NCBI GenBank assembly: GCA_002428085.1
Contig: DJAA01000044.1
Span: forward strand, 14,784 to 30,892
DNA length: 16,109 nucleotides
Source: Sulfurimonas sp. UBA6014
GTDB taxonomy: Bacteria; Campylobacterota; Campylobacteria; Campylobacterales; Sulfurimonadaceae
Direction of reading: 5' to 3'
In this document: in pieces, positions 13,436 through 16,109 of the stretch
How the letters are laid out: each line of letters begins with the position of its first letter
Numbering within the stretch: position 1 is the first letter of the stretch
Program-made: the position numbers and the translations under genes
The notes under the pieces: generated by a model
What the model saw: only the letters and a program-made list of their open reading frames with translations
What the model was told of the DNA's origin: nothing
Databases searched by the model: none

Positions 13436-15622
13436 ATGAATGTAGAACAGACGAAAATTCGTACTTTAATTTTGATTTTAAGTGTTTTGTTTGCGTCTTT
13501 GTTTATAGGTTATTTTTTCTTAAAATTTCAAATCAAAACTTTAATCAATAATTCAATCCAAAATCAATATAAAAGTGTGCAGCAAATTTTTTCTATGAGT
13601 GTCAAAAATGAAAACTTGATTTTTGACTTAGAGTTACAAAAAATTATTGCACTTCCTGGTCTATCAAAGGCTCTTTTGGAACAAAATCCTCAAGAAATAG
13701 ACCGCATTGTGAGTGAGAGTTACGCTCGCTTGAAAGTTACATATCCCCATTGTGAGATGCTTACTTTTTATTCAAATCATGGAATAACGCTTTATAGGGC
13801 TCATAACCCACAAATTCATGGCGATAAAGTGAACCATCAAAGAAAAATTATCACCGATACCTATAAATTTAAAAAATCTTTAAGTGGCTTTGAAATAGGG
13901 GAATTGGGCATAAACTATTATATGACGCAACCACTTTTTTATGAAGATAAATATATTGGAAGTGTGGAGGCAAAACTGAGCCCAGTTTATTTTATCAATA
14001 GGCTAAAAACTCATTTTAACATTCAAGCAGGTCTTATCCTTAAACACGCTTCTTTAGATGCTATGTCCAATCCTTTAGTGGTAAACGTCGATAGCACTTA
14101 CTCTCTCATGAGTAGTGATGAAAAATTAAAATCTTTTTTTCTTGCAAACAATAAGGTCAATAAAAATCTTTTTTTTACCAATGAGCCACTGATTGTAAAA
14201 AGTGATATTGCCCTTCTAAATCACTCCAAAGAAACAGTTGCTCATTTGATGGTTGGCTTTGAAACAAAGAAAATGATACAAGAGACGAATCTTGTCATTT
14301 ATAAACTCTTTGGCTTAATGCTAATTGTCATTCTTATCTCAATCTACATTCTTCATAGAGGCTTTGAGAAAATACTATACTTTTTTACCCAAAGATTATT
14401 TACTGACACATTAACTGGACTCAAAAATCGTTTGAGTCTTAATAAACTCCTTGAGCAAAATAAAAATCATATACTTATTTTGAGTGACATCAAAGATTTT
14501 AGTATTATCAATGAATTTTATGGTGTAAAAGTTGGGAATGAGGTTCTAAAAAAAGTGGCGCTTGAGTTTAATAAATTTGCACATAAACATGGCTTTAGTG
14601 CCTTCCATATTGGTGGCGATGAGTATGCACTGTATAAAGTGGAAGAATTTTTCGATGCAGAGCAATATAATGACATTTTGGAATCTTTGCATCATGATAT
14701 CAATAAACTTCAAATACATATTGATGATTTGTTTGACACTATTCGAGTGGATATCAATTCAGGGATTGTTTTTGATGCAATCGATTCTCTTGAAAAAGCA
14801 CAGATGGCTTTGAAAAAAACAAAAGCTTCTTCTGCATCGTATTTGGCATATACGAAACAAGTAGACACAAAAGAGAGGTCAGAAGATCTTTTGCAGATGA
14901 GGCACTCTATCCGTTATGCTCTTGAGCACAAAAATGTTGTTCCATTTTTTCAGCCCATCACGAACGCTCAGGGTGAAACTACAAAATATGAGTCACTTAT
15001 TAGAATTGTGGAGTTTAAAAATGGAATAAAGGAAGTTTTAGGACCTGACTCTTTTTTAGAAATAGCTAAACAAAATGGTTTTTATGTTGAAATTGCCAAT
15101 AGAATGATTGTGAGCAGCCTCTCATTTTTTAAAAATAAAAGTGAAAAAATTTCTATCAATATCAATCCAAGTGACCTTTTTAACATCTCAATTACAGATA
15201 CATTAATCAAAAATATTAAAAATTTTGATATTCCAAAAAATATAGTTATTGAGATTACCGAACAAGAGAGTATAGAAGATTTTGAGAGGCTTGTCCATGC
15301 TATCAAAATGTTAAGACATCTTGGGGTGCTGATTGCTATTGATGATTTTGGGAGTGGTTATGCAAACTATGCTCATATTTTAGCGATAAAACCAGACTAT
15401 TTAAAAATAGACGGTTCACTTATTAAAAACATACTCACGGATGCTGATTCAAGAATTTTAGTAAAAAGTATCGTCTCTTTTGCAAAAGAGCTCGCAATCA
15501 TAACGATTGCTGAGTATGTTGAAAACGAAGATATATATAAGATTTTAAGAGAGTATGGAGTTGATGAATATCAAGGCTACTATTTCGGCAAGCCTCAGAA
15601 TCTTATAGAGGGCGAGACTTAA
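13436..15622 (+). CDS. Membrane GGDEF-EAL protein, probable c-di-GMP phosphodiesterase
   Basis: The 728-residue inner-membrane protein joins a periplasmic sensor to both c-di-GMP domains. Transmembrane helix 1 (about 10-30) is followed by a periplasmic region (33-285) with Cache-like features (GITLYRAHNPQIHGDK, 116-131; YEDKYIGSVEAKLSP, 169-183). After transmembrane helix 2 (about 288-308) comes GGDEF (about 318-473), with LSDIKDF (metal D351) and GGDEY at 393-397; no RxxD inhibitory site is found (KHGF at the expected position). The EAL domain (about 485-725) has ESL in place of EAL (E519), with N576, E606, D636-D637, K657, E693 and Q713 all present. The phosphodiesterase set looks complete, so c-di-GMP breakdown is likely; GGDEF may bind GTP or retain cyclase activity. 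The ribosome site is weak (TTGAG). It follows the S4 gene after a weak terminator and precedes a response-regulator gene by 65 bases, suggesting joint signalling. Confidence 0.93.
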   Translation: MNVEQTKIRTLILILSVLFASLFIGYFFLKFQIKTLINNSIQNQYKSVQQIFSMSVKNENLIFDLELQKIIALPGLSKALLEQNPQEIDRIVSESYARLKVTYPHCEMLTFYSNHGITLYRAHNPQIHGDKVNHQRKIITDTYKFKKSLSGFEIGELGINYYMTQPLFYEDKYIGSVEAKLSPVYFINRLKTHFNIQAGLILKHASLDAMSNPLVVNVDSTYSLMSSDEKLKSFFLANNKVNKNLFFTNEPLIVKSDIALLNHSKETVAHLMVGFETKKMIQETNLVIYKLFGLMLIVILISIYILHRGFEKILYFFTQRLFTDTLTGLKNRLSLNKLLEQNKNHILILSDIKDFSIINEFYGVKVGNEVLKKVALEFNKFAHKHGFSAFHIGGDEYALYKVEEFFDAEQYNDILESLHHDINKLQIHIDDLFDTIRVDINSGIVFDAIDSLEKAQMALKKTKASSASYLAYTKQVDTKERSEDLLQMRHSIRYALEHKNVVPFFQPITNAQGETTKYESLIRIVEFKNGIKEVLGPDSFLEIAKQNGFYVEIANRMIVSSLSFFKNKSEKISININPSDLFNISITDTLIKNIKNFDIPKNIVIEITEQESIEDFERLVHAIKMLRHLGVLIAIDDFGSGYANYAHILAIKPDYLKIDGSLIKNILTDADSRILVKSIVSFAKELAIITIAEYVENEDIYKILREYGVDEYQGYYFGKPQNLIEGET

Positions 15623-15687
15623 TAAGATTTATCCAAATCAAATATCCAATTCGGGTTTAAATAACAATACAAAAAAAGGGGTAATAC

Positions 15688-16109
15688 ATGCCTACTCTAC
15701 AAGATTTTCAATCAACTATTTTAATAGTAGATGATATGCAGGCAAATATATCAGTGTTAGCAAGTATGCTTAAAGACAAGTATCGTATCAAGTTGGCGAA
15801 AAGTGGAGAAAAAGCCTTAGAGATAGTCTCCGGTGGAGGGATTGATCTTATTTTACTTGATGTTATAATGCCGCAGATGGATGGATATGAGGTCTGCAGA
15901 GTGCTAAAAAGTAATAAGAAAACTAGGGACATTCCCGTGATATTTGTCACGGGAAATACAAGCAAAGAAGATGAGGAAAAAGGATTTGAGCTAGGAGCAG
16001 TTGACTATATCACCAAGCCTTCAACGCCTTCAACTGTAAGGGCTAGAGTAAATACGCATATAAATCTTAGTCTTCGTCAAATCGAGCTAGAAAGACTCTC
16101 TGAAGCCAT
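15688..16109 (+). CDS. Response regulator, N-terminal receiver domain (cut by window end)
   Basis: The reading frame stays open to the last base, so only the first 140 codons are visible. Residues about 9-125 form a CheY-type receiver domain: acidic pair D15-D16 in ILIVDD, phospho-acceptor D58 in LILLDVIMPQMDGYEVC, T88 in VIFVTGN, and K110-P111 in DYITKP. All key residues are intact, so phosphotransfer from a histidine kinase is expected. After it begins a charged helix (ARVNTHINLSLRQIELERLSEA), which in related proteins leads to a GGDEF, HD-GYP, PAS or kinase output domain; which one cannot be seen. The start is set by AAAGGGG (15675-15681), six bases before the ATG. It lies 65 bases after the GGDEF-EAL gene with no clear terminator between, so the two may be co-transcribed. 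Confidence 0.92.
   Translation, partial: MPTLQDFQSTILIVDDMQANISVLASMLKDKYRIKLAKSGEKALEIVSGGGIDLILLDVIMPQMDGYEVCRVLKSNKKTRDIPVIFVTGNTSKEDEEKGFELGAVDYITKPSTPSTVRARVNTHINLSLRQIELERLSEA

Noticed and set aside
15708..15965. Minus-strand open frame opposite the response regulator
   Set aside because: The plus-strand receiver domain has all catalytic residues; the opposite frame shows no family features.

Overview
The window looks like chromosomal DNA from a free-living member of the Campylobacterota, near Sulfurimonas or Sulfuricurvum. It is AT-rich, genes are packed tightly, and Shine-Dalgarno sites are mostly of the AAAAGG(GG) type. Several encoded families are common in that phylum: DUF5718, a CJM1_0395-type SprA-related HExxH protein, and a protein usually labelled 'hydrogenase-4 component G'. 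The genus is inferred from remembered family distribution. No rRNA, tRNA, CRISPR array, insertion sequence or phage gene is visible, and no gap without a gene exceeds 140 bases.

Layout. Bases 1-64 hold a palindromic REP-like repeat at the 3' side of an unrecognised small gene (65-493, minus). Diverging from that gene is a membrane-bound diguanylate cyclase (630-1982, plus) with a good RpoN-type (sigma-54) promoter match upstream. A tightly coupled minus-strand operon follows, in transcription order: a YbiT-like ABC-F ATPase (4791-3187), DUF5718 (3187-2330) and a SUI1/YciH protein (2329-1979). Upstream of it on the same strand lie a DUF2721 membrane protein (4872-5264) and a Cache-type chemoreceptor (5378-7642). 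A GNAT acetyltransferase (7771-8199, plus) converges on a small glycogen-binding-like E-set protein (8205-8486, minus). That gene diverges, across a mirror-symmetric promoter region, from the pta-ackA operon (8626-11873). Next come the 'component G'-like gene (11926-12468, plus; sigma-28-like promoter), the convergent HExxH protein (12486-13091, minus), a small S4 RNA-binding protein (13170-13373), a GGDEF-EAL c-di-GMP enzyme (13436-15622) and a response regulator cut by the window end (15688-16109).

How the genes fit together. Three themes recur. Signalling and motility: one chemoreceptor, two c-di-GMP enzymes, one response regulator, and two promoters resembling flagellar sigma-54 and sigma-28 classes. 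Central metabolism: Pta and AckA interconvert acetyl-CoA, acetyl phosphate and acetate with ATP. Translation: the ABC-F, SUI1 and S4 proteins, with the uncharacterised DUF5718 placed between the first two.

The strongest leads for something undescribed are the translationally coupled ABC-F/DUF5718/SUI1 operon, the mirrored divergent promoters at 8521-8598, and the pairing of a sigma-28-type promoter with the 'component G'-like gene beside the HExxH gene. I see no clear defence system or other wholly new machine.
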